Below, piece after piece: positions 14,760 to 23,772 of a stretch of 31,109 nt of DNA. Position numbers and translations under genes: made by a program. Positions within the stretch are counted from its first letter, which is position 1, and the number at the start of each line of letters is the position of its first letter. The notes under the pieces are model-generated. The model did not search any database. It was not told where the DNA came from and saw nothing but the letters and a program-made list of their open reading frames with translations. Source of the stretch: an uncultured Hyphomonadaceae bacterium (GTDB taxonomy: Bacteria > Pseudomonadota > Alphaproteobacteria > Caulobacterales > Hyphomonadaceae). The stretch lies in assembly GCA_938049795.1 (NCBI GenBank), contig CALLCD010000095.1:1-31109 (forward strand), given 5' to 3'.

Positions 14760-15560
14760 ATGTCCGATATTATCCTTACCGAAAAGCGCGGCCCTGTTGC
14801 CATCCTCACATTGAACCGACCAGACATGATGAATGCGCTCGGCCAGGAGGGTGATGGGGCAGCCGTCGCTGCTGCTTGTGCGGCCATTGAGGATGATCCG
14901 GACATCCGCGTCGCCATTCTGACCGGCGCCGGACGTGCTTTCTCGGCGGGCGGCGATGTCAAAGCCATGCGCGACCGCACCGGCGCATTTGCAGGCAGCC
15001 CCTACAGCGTTCGCGAAGGCTACCGGCGCAACATCCACCGCATCGTCAACAGCCTTTATAATCTCGAAATTCCGCTCATCTCTGCGGTCAATGGTGCAGC
15101 CATCGGGTTGGGCTGCGATGTGGCGTGCATGGCCGATGTGCGGATTGCCTCGGAGAAGGCGAAATTCGGCGTGACATTCCTGAAACTTGGCCTGATCCCG
15201 GGCGATGGCGGGGCCTGGCTCTTGCCGCGCATTATCGGCAATTCGCGGGCGGCCGAATTGCTCTTTACGGGGCGTGTGATTGATGCGGCGACGGCCACCG
15301 ATTGGGGGCTTATCTCACGCGCGGTTGCGCCCGACGCGCTAATGGACGAAGCGATGGCGCTCGCCGAAGAAATGGCCGCTCAACCGCCGCAATCGCTCCG
15401 TGTTGCCAAGACCCTGCTGCGCCACGGCCAGACGGCAAGCTATGAGACCATTATGGAAATGTCCGCCGCCGCCCAATCCATGATGCACCACACCGAGGAC
15501 CATATTGAAGGGGTGAACGCCATTCTGGAGAAACGCGCCGCGATCTTTGAAGGCAAGTAA
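14760..15560 (+). CDS. enoyl-CoA hydratase/isomerase (crotonase) family protein
   Basis: A 266-residue crotonase-fold enzyme. The oxyanion-hole parts are visible: A-F-S-A-G-G-D-V near residues 59-66 and N-G-A-A-I-G-L-G-C-D-V-A near 110-121. The segment K-L-G-L-I-P-G-D-G-G follows near 141-150. At the place of the first catalytic glutamate of rat enoyl-CoA hydratase (Glu144) the sequence reads F-G-V-T-F-L-K-L-G, so that Glu is replaced, while the second (in A-A-E-L-L-F-T-G) is kept. It may therefore be an isomerase, a hydratase variant or another crotonase activity. AAGGGGG lies just upstream of the ATG. It follows the dehydrogenase block, consistent with beta-oxidation of its products. Confidence 0.88.
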   Translation: MSDIILTEKRGPVAILTLNRPDMMNALGQEGDGAAVAAACAAIEDDPDIRVAILTGAGRAFSAGGDVKAMRDRTGAFAGSPYSVREGYRRNIHRIVNSLYNLEIPLISAVNGAAIGLGCDVACMADVRIASEKAKFGVTFLKLGLIPGDGGAWLLPRIIGNSRAAELLFTGRVIDAATATDWGLISRAVAPDALMDEAMALAEEMAAQPPQSLRVAKTLLRHGQTASYETIMEMSAAAQSMMHHTEDHIEGVNAILEKRAAIFEGK

Positions 15561-15662
15561 AACGCTCGAATAGGGGGCGTTTGGGTTGAAATCGTACATT
15601 ACGCCAAAATGTGCTACAAGTGCAGAGAGGGAATGCTTGTAACGATTACATTAAGGGGACAG

Positions 15663-16428
15663 ATGATGGAATTATATCCGGTGATTCGGGATATGCAGAG
15701 CCGGTTTGGAGCATTGCTTGAAGCCAAGGCAACCCTGCAAAGAACCGTGCGGCGTGCGCAAAAAAGGCCGTTCGAGGCTGATTTTTATGTGCTTGAGAAG
15801 TTGAATGTTGGGGAGGGGCTTTGCCTTGATGTGGGCGGCAATCGCGGTCAGAGCATTGATGCCATCCGGTTGATGCAGCCCGATTGCAAGATTGTCTCTT
15901 TCGAGCCCAGTAGCCTCTTGGCCGATGCGCTTGAGAAGCAGACAGCTGGCGACGCGAACAACCGAGATCAGGAATGTCGGGCTTGGCGATGAGGCGGGCG
16001 AGTTCACGCTCTACACCCCATTCTACCGCAATTTCATGTATGATGGCCTCGCATCTTTTATTGAGGAAGAGGCGCGCCAATGGCTTAATGCCGAAACAGT
16101 CTGGCGGTTCAATCCGGACCTGTTGCATATCGAAAAAGGCACCTGCAAGATTGCCCTCCTGGACGAACTGGACCTCGATCCGGTGTTTATCAAGCTCGAT
16201 GTGCAAGGCTTCGAGCGTCAGGTTATCGCGGGCGGGCGTCAAACTATCGAACGCAACAAGCCTTTGATCCTGATGGAAAACAATTTGCCCGGGGACCAGA
16301 TTATGATGGAGATGGGTTGGCAGAGCGCATCCTATTCTGGTTATGATCTACATCTTAGCGAGCGTGGCGACAACAACACGTTCTACCTGCATCCCGATAG
16401 TGAGGTCTATGACACGTTGATGGGCTGA
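15663..16428 (+). pseudogene. FkbM family methyltransferase, disrupted by a frameshift
   Basis: Two overlapping reading frames together make one FkbM-type SAM methyltransferase of about 255 residues. The first frame (from ATG 15663, with AAGGGGA just upstream, to a stop at 15990-15992) holds the SAM site L-D-V-G-G-N-R-G-Q-S and S-F-E-P-S-S. The second frame carries V-G-L-G-D-E-A-G-E-F, L-A-S-F, F-I-K-L-D-V-Q-G-F-E and the C-terminal part, ending at 16428. The shift lies between about 15915 and 15970; restoring the frame needs one base removed or two added. It could be a sequencing or assembly error or a true mutation. FkbM enzymes O-methylate sugars or other metabolites. No glycan genes are adjacent. 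Confidence 0.85.
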
Positions 16429-16436
16429 ACGCCCCG

Positions 16437-17414
16437 CTATCGCGCCGTGCGTGCACGCTGGGCGTCGCGGATCTCGTTCATCAATGTGAACAATGCGACC
16501 GGATCGTCAGGCGTGTCGAGCGTGCCGTCATATTCGCGGTAAAGCGTCGAGACATTGACGGCGATCCGCTCCGCATCTCCCCAGCTTGAAAAATCACCAA
16601 GCACAATATCATGGCACGCATCGCGCACGCTCAGCCCCGCATCATACCGCTTGCGCGCCTCGGCATCGACATAGCGCAGATAGGCCTGCACTTGGGCCAC
16701 ACCTTTGGCGTCCGTGATCGGTCCATGCCCGGGCACAATGCTCGTCGGGGTCAAAGCCAGTATCCGGTCGCAGGCGGCAATCCAGTTGGACACAGGGCCA
16801 GCCCACATCAAGGGCGTCGAATTGATAAACAGAATATCGCCCGTATAGACCGTGCCTGTGTCGGGGACATGGACCAGCACATCGCCCGCCGTATGCGCCG
16901 GACCAACTTCGATCAGTTCCACCCGCCGATCACCAACTTGCAGGTCCATCTGGCCGGAGAAAGTCTGTGTCGGCAACTGTTCTTCGACGCCAGCAAAATC
17001 GAACATGCCGAACACGTCGGCAAAATACGCGCCCACCGCCCCCATTTGCGGCGCCATTGCCATGATCTGCGCCAGTTCGCTCGCGCCAAAAGCGTCCATC
17101 TCCGCCGCGCTTGCCGCTGATGCGATAATTTCAGCATGCGGACAGCAGCCATTGCCATGCGTATGGTCACCATTGGCATGCGTGTTGACGATCACCCCAA
17201 TGTCCGGTCCGGCAACCCCTGCCGCGTCCTTCATCGTCTTGAGCATGTCATAAGTCAGCGTCATGTCGAACAGAGTATCGACCAGCAAAGACGCCTCGCC
17301 ATCAACAATCAGCCCTGCATTCGACCAGCCCCAGCCGCCATCGGGCTGCAAATAGGCGTATTGTCCATTGCCGAGCTCTTTCAGGCCCTTGGTGTACGTC
17401 CAGCGCTCAGCCAT
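16437..17414 (-). CDS. MBL-fold metallo-hydrolase
   Basis: A 325-residue metallo-beta-lactamase-fold protein. The metal motif is H-A-N-G-D-H-T-H-G at residues 79-87, giving the H-x-x-x-D-H pattern with Asn and Gly between. Further ligands are likely in G-P-A-H-T-A-G-D, Y-T-G-D-I-L-F and P-G-H-G-P. The C-terminal helical part ends with a conserved-looking V-A-L-F-T-L-M-N-E. Some relatives hydrolyse quinones, thioesters or lactones; the substrate cannot be told. The ATG at 17414 is preferred over one 15 codons earlier because the earlier part (W-L-R-H-K-C-A-L-I-W-W) looks unlike a protein start and GGTGG lies before 17414. It is divergent from the monooxygenase gene; the gap 17415-17648 holds nothing else clear. 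Confidence 0.9.
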   Translation of the reverse strand: MAERWTYTKGLKELGNGQYAYLQPDGGWGWSNAGLIVDGEASLLVDTLFDMTLTYDMLKTMKDAAGVAGPDIGVIVNTHANGDHTHGNGCCPHAEIIASAASAAEMDAFGASELAQIMAMAPQMGAVGAYFADVFGMFDFAGVEEQLPTQTFSGQMDLQVGDRRVELIEVGPAHTAGDVLVHVPDTGTVYTGDILFINSTPLMWAGPVSNWIAACDRILALTPTSIVPGHGPITDAKGVAQVQAYLRYVDAEARKRYDAGLSVRDACHDIVLGDFSSWGDAERIAVNVSTLYREYDGTLDTPDDPVALFTLMNEIRDAQRARTAR

Positions 17415-17648
17415 AATCAGCCACCAGATCAAGGCGCATTTGTGCCTTAGCCAGAGCATCCGTAAGCGTACAGATCAGTCTCGTCATCGCGGTGTACCTC
17501 TCATGTCACGCGGGTTACGCTAGAACCTATGACAGGCGCGATCAAGGGCAGCTCCAATCGCCCCGCTTCGACCTTTCCCGACGTCAGGGTTTGCGGAATG
17601 CCGCTATGGGCTTACAGTGATCGGGAATATCGGAGAAGGACACCGAAT

Positions 17649-17939
17649 ATGCTAGGACTTGTTGTAACGCTCGAAGTGCAGGACGGAAAACAGGGTGATT
17701 TTGAAGCCGTCTTCAAAGACCTGATGGCCAAGGTTCACGCCAATGAACCGGACTGCATCTGGTATCAATTGTTCAAATCGAAAACCAGTGCGACCACGTA
17801 CACCGTGCTGGAGCAATACGCTTCCCAAGATGCGCTCGACGCTCATGGCAAGACCGACTATTTTCTCGCCGCCCAAGGGGGGCTCGGGGCCTGTCTTGCC
17901 GGCGCACCAAAGATCGAAGTTCTGGATGTTGTCAGCTAG
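17649..17939 (+). CDS. antibiotic biosynthesis monooxygenase (ABM) domain protein
   Basis: A 96-residue ferredoxin-like-fold protein with the typical layout: beta strand G-L-V-V-T-L-E-V, an amphipathic helix (F-E-A-V-F-K-D-L), Y-Q-L-F-K-S-K and Y-T-V-L-E-Q-Y-A-S strands, and a helix with A-H-G-K-T-D-Y-F. These are marks of the ABM/YgiN family, dimeric proteins that oxidise quinols or other aromatics without a cofactor or only bind them. The ATG at 17649 has AGAAGGA upstream; a 40-codon upstream extension looks non-coding. It ends 37 bases before the following dehydrogenase gene and may be co-transcribed with it. Confidence 0.9.
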   Translation: MLGLVVTLEVQDGKQGDFEAVFKDLMAKVHANEPDCIWYQLFKSKTSATTYTVLEQYASQDALDAHGKTDYFLAAQGGLGACLAGAPKIEVLDVVS

Positions 17940-17976
17940 TTTCTGGCTGGCCTAATTGCTTAGAGGGAAACCGCAC

Positions 17977-19200
17977 ATGGACCTTGCTTTCACGTCTGAA
18001 GATCGCGCTTTTGCCAAAGAGGTCCGCGACTGGATCGCCGAAGCCTATACGCCCGAACTGCGGGCCAAACAGGCCATGTCGAAAAACGGTTATCTCGACA
18101 AGGAAGGCATGGTCGAGTGGCAGAAAAAGCTGCATGAGCGCGGCTGGATCGCGCCCAATTGGCCAACCGAATATGGCGGGGCAGGCTTCACGGCGGGCCA
18201 GAAATACATCTTCCACATGGAAATGGCCGCCGCTGGCACCCCGCAAGTGACGCCAATGGGGCTTGGCATGGTCGCGCCTGTGATCATGGCTTTTGGCAAT
18301 GATGCCCAGAAACAGCAGCACTTGCCGCCCATTCTGTCGACAGACATCTGGTGGTGTCAGGGCTATTCTGAGCCCGGCTCCGGCTCCGATCTTGCCAGCT
18401 TGCAAATGAGCGCCGTGCGGGATGGGGACGAATATGTGCTCAATGGCTCGAAAATCTGGACGACGCATGCCCAATGGGCCGACTGGATGTTCTGCCTCGT
18501 GCGCACCTCGAAAGAGGGCAAGCCGCAACAGGGCATTAGCTTCATTGTCTTCCCGATGGATCTCAAAGGCATTTCCGTCTCCGCCCTGCCAACCCTTGAT
18601 GGTCCTGTCCAAGGCCAACAGGAGATCAATCAGGTCTTCTTCGAAGATGTCCGCGTCAAAATTGATGACGCCCTGATCGGTGAGGAAAACAAGGGCTGGA
18701 CCTATGCCAAATATCTCCTCCAGTTCGAACGCGGCAATGCTTATGCGCCGGGTCTCAAAAACATGCTCAGCAAGGCGAAGAAAATTGCCAGTGTCGAGCA
18801 GTCCAACGGTCGCCCCTTGATCGAGGACGCCGATTTCCAGCGCAAAATGGCCGCAATGGAAATGCGCATCGAAGCGCTCAACGCCACAGAATTGCGCATT
18901 TTCTCCGCCCTGTCGGCAGGCGAGGCGGTCGGTCCGGAAAGCTCGATGCTCAAATGCGCGGGCTCGGAAACCCAGCAAGCGATCAGCGAACTGGTCGTCG
19001 AAGCCTGTGGTGGTTATGCGGCACCGTTCGTCGAAGACACATGGAGCCATCTGCGCGCGGGCACCAATTACGATATGCCAACGCCCGCCTATGCTGCGCC
19101 AGCTGCGCCGAGTTATTTCAATTACCGCAAGACCAGCATCTATGCCGGATCAAACGAAATCCAGCGCAATATCATGGCCAAAATGGTGCTCGGTCTCTAA
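17977..19200 (+). CDS. acyl-CoA dehydrogenase (third paralogue, PimC-like)
   Basis: A 407-residue acyl-CoA dehydrogenase closely resembling the protein at 10449-11642: it shares W-W-C-Q-G-Y-S-E-P-G-S-G-S-D-L-A-S at 125-141, N-G-S-K-I-W-T-T-H and the C-terminal S-I-Y-A-G-S-N-E-I-Q-R-N motif followed by M-V-L-G-L. It is likely a duplicated paralogue with another chain-length or branching preference. No PimD-like small subunit adjoins it. The ATG at 17977 is supported by GAGGGAA upstream and by the M-D-L-A-F-T start usual for the family; the in-frame ATG seven codons earlier is less likely. The convergent parE gene ends 24 bases after its stop. Confidence 0.92.
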   Translation: MDLAFTSEDRAFAKEVRDWIAEAYTPELRAKQAMSKNGYLDKEGMVEWQKKLHERGWIAPNWPTEYGGAGFTAGQKYIFHMEMAAAGTPQVTPMGLGMVAPVIMAFGNDAQKQQHLPPILSTDIWWCQGYSEPGSGSDLASLQMSAVRDGDEYVLNGSKIWTTHAQWADWMFCLVRTSKEGKPQQGISFIVFPMDLKGISVSALPTLDGPVQGQQEINQVFFEDVRVKIDDALIGEENKGWTYAKYLLQFERGNAYAPGLKNMLSKAKKIASVEQSNGRPLIEDADFQRKMAAMEMRIEALNATELRIFSALSAGEAVGPESSMLKCAGSETQQAISELVVEACGGYAAPFVEDTWSHLRAGTNYDMPTPAYAAPAAPSYFNYRKTSIYAGSNEIQRNIMAKMVLGL

Positions 19201-19224
19201 GCATTTAAGGCGAAGGGCTGGTCG

Positions 19225-21225
19225 CTACAGATCCAGCTCTTCGACAAAATGCGCGTTTTCCTGAATATATTTGAAGCGTAGCTCGGCTTTGCGCCCCATC
19301 AATGTTTCGATCAGTTCGGCGGGCTTGACCTCGGTCAGTTCGTCAAAACTGTCGGGCAGGGTGACGCGGGCGAGGGTGCGCGTGTCAGGGTTCATGGTTG
19401 TTGTCTTGAGCTGGGCAGGGTTCATCTCTCCGAGGCCCTTGAAGCGACCAATTTTGACATCCTGATTGGGCTTGAACTCGGTCTCCAGCAGATGCGCTTT
19501 CTGTTCGTCATCCATCGCGTAGACCGTCTTGCCCTTATAGCTGAGGCTGTAGAGCGGCGGCATCGCCAGATAGAGCCGACCCTGTTCGATCAGGCCGGGC
19601 ATCTTCTTGAAGAAAAACGTGATCAGCAGCGCCGCAATGTGCGCGCCGTCCACGTCCGCATCGGTCATGATAATGACTTTCTCATAGCGCAGATCGTCGG
19701 CATTGAATTGCGTGCCAAACCGGACGCCGAGCGCAAGGCCGACATCGGACAGTTCCTGATTGCCGGCAATCTTGTCATCGGTGGCGCTCGCCACATTGAG
19801 GATTTTCCCGCGCAAAGGGTGGATGGCTTGGGTCTTCCGGTCGCGCGCCTGTTTGGCCGAACCGCCCGCACTGTCCCCCTCGACAAAGAAAATCTCCGTG
19901 TCCTCTGGGCCTTTGTTCGAACAGTCGGCAAGCTTGCCCGGCAGACGCAGACGGCGGGTGGCAGACTGGCGCTGCACATCGCGTTGCTTGCGGCGCTTGG
20001 CTCGTTCGTCGGCGCGCTCCATCGCCCAATTAAACAGCTTGTCCGCTTCCTTGGGGCTGCCTGCGAGCCAATGGTCAAAGCGGTCGCGAATGGCGTTTTC
20101 AACAAGCCGGAACGCGGCCGTCGTCGACAGCTTGTCTTTCGTCTGGCCAACAAATTCCGGTCCGCGAATAAATACAGACAAGAGCAATCCGGCATGTCCC
20201 ATCACATCATCGGCCGTGATCAGGCTCGACTTTTTCTGCCCCGTCAGTTCGCCATAATTGCGGATGCCCTTGGTCAGCGCCGAGCGCAGCCCGGCTTCAT
20301 GCGTGCCGCCATTGCGGGTCGGGATTGTGTTACAATAAGAACGCGAGAACCCGTCCGTCTCGCCAAATCCGGCCGCCGTCCAGGAGATCGCCCATTCGAC
20401 CTTGCCGTCCGCCGTCTCGACAAGTCCCGTAAAGGCTTCGCTCGTGATCGTGTTCTTACCTTCGAACACTTCGGCAAGCTGATCCGCCAGCCCGTTCGGA
20501 TAGGTCAGCACCGCTTCGGCCGGAACCTTGGACTCCTCTGGCAGCAATTCGGGCGCGCATTTCCAGCGTAGCTCCACACCGCGATAGAGATACGCTTTCG
20601 ACCGCGCCATCTGGAACAAGATCGCCGGTTTCCAGCGCAGTTTCTCCCCGAAAATCTGATAGTCCGGCTTGAACCGGACGCTCGTGCCGCGCCGGTTGGG
20701 CGCCGTGCCGATACATTTGAGCGGTCCTGTGACGAGCCCGCGCTCGAAATTTTGCCCATAGAGCTTCTTGTCGCGCGCCACTTCCACTTCAACCCGCTCG
20801 GACAAGGCGTTGACGACTGAAATCCCCACACCGTGCAGACCGCCTGCGGTCTCATAGGCCGAATCAGAAAACTTGCCGCCCGCATGCAGCGTGGTCATGA
20901 TGACCTCGAGCGCAGACTTGCCTGGGAATTTCGGATGCTCACCGATAGGAATGCCGCGTCCATTGTCGGTCACGGTCAGATAGCCGTCAGAGCCAAGCTC
21001 GACTTCGATCCGGCTGGCATGGCCGGCGACCGCTTCATCCATTGAGTTATCAAGGATTTCTGCGAAAAGATGGTGGAAAGCCCGCTCATCCGTGCCGCCA
21101 ATATACATGCCCGGCCGCTTGCGCACCGGCTCGAGCCCTTCAAGGACTTCAATATCTTTGGCGCTATAACCGGAGGGGTCAGACGACATATTTTCGAACA
21201 ACTTTGCTTGATTTGATTTGGCCAT
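19225..21225 (-). CDS. parE: DNA topoisomerase IV subunit B
   Basis: The ATPase subunit of topoisomerase IV, which with ParC decatenates daughter chromosomes. The 666-residue protein has the GHKL ATP site (E-I-L-D-N-S-M-D-E at 56-64, D-N-G-R-G-I-P-I-G at 87-95, G-G-L-H-G-V-G-I-S), the transducer region, and the Toprim domain with V-E-G-D-S-A-G-G-S-A-K and D-A-D-V-D-G-A-H. The P-L-R-G-K-I-L-N-V motif and the length below 700 residues favour ParE over the longer GyrB, which usually carries an insert in Gram-negative bacteria. AGAGGGT lies just before the ATG. It is divergent from the flavin oxidoreductase gene, with only 42 bases between. parC is not in the window. Confidence 0.96.
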   Translation of the reverse strand: MAKSNQAKLFENMSSDPSGYSAKDIEVLEGLEPVRKRPGMYIGGTDERAFHHLFAEILDNSMDEAVAGHASRIEVELGSDGYLTVTDNGRGIPIGEHPKFPGKSALEVIMTTLHAGGKFSDSAYETAGGLHGVGISVVNALSERVEVEVARDKKLYGQNFERGLVTGPLKCIGTAPNRRGTSVRFKPDYQIFGEKLRWKPAILFQMARSKAYLYRGVELRWKCAPELLPEESKVPAEAVLTYPNGLADQLAEVFEGKNTITSEAFTGLVETADGKVEWAISWTAAGFGETDGFSRSYCNTIPTRNGGTHEAGLRSALTKGIRNYGELTGQKKSSLITADDVMGHAGLLLSVFIRGPEFVGQTKDKLSTTAAFRLVENAIRDRFDHWLAGSPKEADKLFNWAMERADERAKRRKQRDVQRQSATRRLRLPGKLADCSNKGPEDTEIFFVEGDSAGGSAKQARDRKTQAIHPLRGKILNVASATDDKIAGNQELSDVGLALGVRFGTQFNADDLRYEKVIIMTDADVDGAHIAALLITFFFKKMPGLIEQGRLYLAMPPLYSLSYKGKTVYAMDDEQKAHLLETEFKPNQDVKIGRFKGLGEMNPAQLKTTTMNPDTRTLARVTLPDSFDELTEVKPAELIETLMGRKAELRFKYIQENAHFVEELDL

Positions 21226-21267
21226 GCTACCCTCTTTAGGCTGACTCGCGGTCTTTGGGAGATATTC

Positions 21268-22584
21268 ATGCCAATTCTGATTAAGGATCCATTAACTCTG
21301 GCATCGGGGCTTACATTGCCCAACCGGCTCGTCAAGGCCGCGATGACGGAGGGACTGGCCGATGCGCACAATCGCGCCACCGAAAAACACGTCACTTTAT
21401 ACCGCACCTGGGCGTCCGGCGGCATCGGTTTGCAGCTGACCGGAAACGTCCAGATCTCGAGGCGGCATCTCGAGCGTCCGGGCAATATTGTGATCGAAGG
21501 CGAGCAATCGAATGAAGCGCGCGCGAGCCTTGCTGCCTACGCGGAAGCTGCCAAATCGAACGGCGGCAAAGTCATTATGCAGCTGTCCCATGCCGGTCGG
21601 CAAACGCCAAAAACAGTCAATGAGCAGCCCGTTGCGCCGAGCGTCGTCGAGCTGAAAATGCCTGGCGGGGTCTTCGGCATGCCCCGCGAAATGCGCAGCG
21701 ACGAGATATTGGAGGTGATCAAAGGCTTCGGCGCAGCGGCGAAAGTGGCCCAAGATACCGGCTTTGACGGCGTCCAAATTCACGCCGCGCATGGCTATCT
21801 CGTCTCGCAATTCCTCTCTCCGCTCGCCAACCGCCGCACCGACGAATGGGGCGGCACGCTGGAAAACCGCGCCCGCCTCCTCATCGAAAGCCTTAAAAGC
21901 GTCAAAGCAGCCTGCGGTGACAGCTTCTCCGTTGCGGTCAAGCTCAACTCCACCGACTTCCAGAAGGGCGGGTTCAGCCATCAGGACTGTCTCGATGTCA
22001 TCGACATGCTCAACGAGATGGCGCTCGATTTCGTCGAGATTAGCGGCGGCAATTATGAGCAGCCCCAAATGGCAGGGATAGAGGGCGCTGAACCGAAATT
22101 CGAAGAAGAGGTTCGCGAGACGACCCGCGCGCGCGAAGCCTATTTCATGAAATATGCCCGCAGCATTCAGGAGCGCGCCAAGATGCCGCTTCTGGTGACC
22201 GGCGGCTTCCGCACGGTCGCTGCGATGAATGCGGCCCTCGACAGCGGAGAGGCTGCGCTGATCGGGCTTGGCCGTCCGCTTTGCGCCGAGCCGGGCCTGC
22301 CGCGCAAGCTTATCTCTGGCGAACAGATCAGCGCCGAGAGCTGGGAGAAGAAACTCCGGCTCGGGCCGACGCGGCTTTTGGGGCCAAACTCGCCGATCAA
22401 TCTGATCAAGGGGCTCAATGGCTGGGGCCAGCAGGGCTGGTTCTGCTTGCAGATCAAACGCATGGGCGCAGGTCAGGCTCCCGATCTCGGCCTCGGCGTG
22501 TTCAAAGCCTTCCGGCAATACACCGCCGAAGAGGCCAAAGCCGCCGAGAGCTATCACGCCGCCCTTGAGGCCGCCACCAGCTAA
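21268..22584 (+). CDS. NADH:flavin oxidoreductase, Old Yellow Enzyme-like
   Basis: A 438-residue FMN-binding TIM-barrel protein of the Old Yellow Enzyme family, which reduces activated carbon-carbon double bonds. Visible motifs are L-P-N-R-L-V-K-A-A-M-T-E near the N-terminus, Q-L-S-H-A-G-R-Q, and the substrate-site H-A-A-H-G-Y-L-V-S-Q-F-L-S-P followed by N-R-R-T-D-E-W-G-G. The phosphate-binding end is G-L-G-R-P-L. There is no C-terminal FAD/NAD domain as in 2,4-dienoyl-CoA reductase of the long type, so it is a short-form member. The ATG has GGGAG about 7 bases upstream. Its stop codon directly abuts the stop of the convergent acyltransferase gene. Confidence 0.93.
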   Translation: MPILIKDPLTLASGLTLPNRLVKAAMTEGLADAHNRATEKHVTLYRTWASGGIGLQLTGNVQISRRHLERPGNIVIEGEQSNEARASLAAYAEAAKSNGGKVIMQLSHAGRQTPKTVNEQPVAPSVVELKMPGGVFGMPREMRSDEILEVIKGFGAAAKVAQDTGFDGVQIHAAHGYLVSQFLSPLANRRTDEWGGTLENRARLLIESLKSVKAACGDSFSVAVKLNSTDFQKGGFSHQDCLDVIDMLNEMALDFVEISGGNYEQPQMAGIEGAEPKFEEEVRETTRAREAYFMKYARSIQERAKMPLLVTGGFRTVAAMNAALDSGEAALIGLGRPLCAEPGLPRKLISGEQISAESWEKKLRLGPTRLLGPNSPINLIKGLNGWGQQGWFCLQIKRMGAGQAPDLGLGVFKAFRQYTAEEAKAAESYHAALEAATS

Positions 22585-23619
22585 TCAGTCCGGACGAAAC
22601 GCTGCGGGCGCTTTAAGCTTCAGCATCGGTTTTTCCAGCAGATACCAGGAGCCAAGCGCCGTCAGGATCGCGAGCGGCAGGCCCAGCCCGAACAGAAGCG
22701 CGGCGTTCGGCGGCGCGCTCACCCATTCGGTCAGCATCTGATAAATCGGCCAGTGGAAAATGTAGAGCCCATAGGAAAAGTCCGGCGGCTTGGCGAGCCA
22801 GTCGGGTGCTTTGGCCTCAGAGAAAGCCAGCGCAAACAGGATCGGCGTCAGCGCAAGGTTCATCAGGATCTCGCCAACCCCAAACCCGAACAGGATCAAG
22901 GCGCCGCCCACAATCAGCACCGGAATGGCAAATTTCATCCCCACCCGTGCCCGCTCGGCCAGCACATAGGTCACCGCGCCGTAAAGATAGCAGCTGCCGA
23001 ACCGGACAAGGCTGCCAAGCGTCGCGTTGGCGTCCGTAACCATATGCGTTTGCAGATCCAGCGCAAACAGGACCGAAGACCCGACAGCGGCCACCAGCAG
23101 AACCATCAGATTGCGATGCAGCCCGACCAGCAACAGACCCGCCGTCCCGATATACGCCAATATCTCATAGCGCAGCGTCCAGATCGGGCCGGTAATGTCG
23201 CCAGCGAACGGATTGCCCTCCATAGTGAGGTCAAGCCAGTCAGGGTCCGGCGAAATAAAGCTCGCCAGTTTCGCCATATCGGTCCAAACTTTGGCGCTGG
23301 TGTAATAACTTGCCAAGTCCGGACGGCTCAGCAGCGGCACCAGCACCAGCCCGAGAAACAGCGATACGAAAATCAGCGCCGGCATAATCCGCAACAGTCT
23401 CGACCGCGCAAACACCATCAGATTGCCAGATCGGCCTGCGCTGCCCGTAATCAGATAGCCGCTGAGAATAAAAAAGCCGTTCACCGCAAAATAGCCAAGC
23501 GATGTGTGTCCGAGCTCAAACGGCGAGTCCGCCATGCCCGCCTGAAAATAGAAGACGTGCTCGAACGCCACCAGAAAGGCCAGCACCAATCGGATATGCG
23601 TGAAATAGTTCTGTGGCAT
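22585..23619 (-). CDS. acyltransferase family 3 integral membrane protein
   Basis: A 344-residue polytopic membrane protein of the acyltransferase-3 (OafA/NolL) family, which O-acylates sugars of lipopolysaccharide, glycans or other surface molecules using a cytoplasmic acyl donor. The start Y-F-T-H-I-R-L-V-L-A-F-L-V-A-F-E-H gives the catalytic-type histidine at the end of the first helix. The F-F-I-L-S-G-Y-L-I-T motif follows in helix two and R-S-R-L-L-R-I-M-P just after. About ten hydrophobic segments are seen. No other surface-glycan gene is next to it, so the target is unknown. The gene ends directly against the convergent oxidoreductase gene. Confidence 0.93.
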   Translation of the reverse strand: MPQNYFTHIRLVLAFLVAFEHVFYFQAGMADSPFELGHTSLGYFAVNGFFILSGYLITGSAGRSGNLMVFARSRLLRIMPALIFVSLFLGLVLVPLLSRPDLASYYTSAKVWTDMAKLASFISPDPDWLDLTMEGNPFAGDITGPIWTLRYEILAYIGTAGLLLVGLHRNLMVLLVAAVGSSVLFALDLQTHMVTDANATLGSLVRFGSCYLYGAVTYVLAERARVGMKFAIPVLIVGGALILFGFGVGEILMNLALTPILFALAFSEAKAPDWLAKPPDFSYGLYIFHWPIYQMLTEWVSAPPNAALLFGLGLPLAILTALGSWYLLEKPMLKLKAPAAFRPD

Positions 23620-23751
23620 TTGGTGTTTTTCCCCAAGCGGTAGCTTTTAGTCTCTTTACGCAGATGTTGTCGCTTTGCGCTATGGCTTTGTGCACTCATC
23701 AGTGCAAACGGGAAATTTCGCTAGCACAATTGGAATATGTCGCTAGATTGC

Positions 23752-23766
23752 CCCGTTCAAACGGGA
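23752..23766 (+). promoter_or_regulatory. small inverted repeat overlapping the ribosome site of the M1 peptidase gene
   Basis: CCCGTT (23752-23757) faces AACGGG (23760-23765), and the right arm includes the GGGAG ribosome site of the ATG at 23773. A stable stem of at least CCCG/CGGG could hide the site. CAAACGGGA also occurs once about 54 bases upstream. Confidence 0.3.
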
Positions 23767-23772
23767 GCTGAT

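Noticed and set aside
15892..16428. Separate complete methyltransferase gene from the ATG at 15892
   Set aside because: That frame lacks the SAM-binding motif, which is in the other frame just upstream. A single frameshifted FkbM gene explains both.
19492..20571. Plus-strand ORF of 359 codons
   Set aside because: It is antisense to parE, whose identity is certain.
21397..22557. Long minus-strand ORF of 386 codons
   Set aside because: It lies wholly inside the Old Yellow Enzyme-like gene, which has clear motifs. The antisense product shows none; it is a frame shadow in GC-rich DNA.
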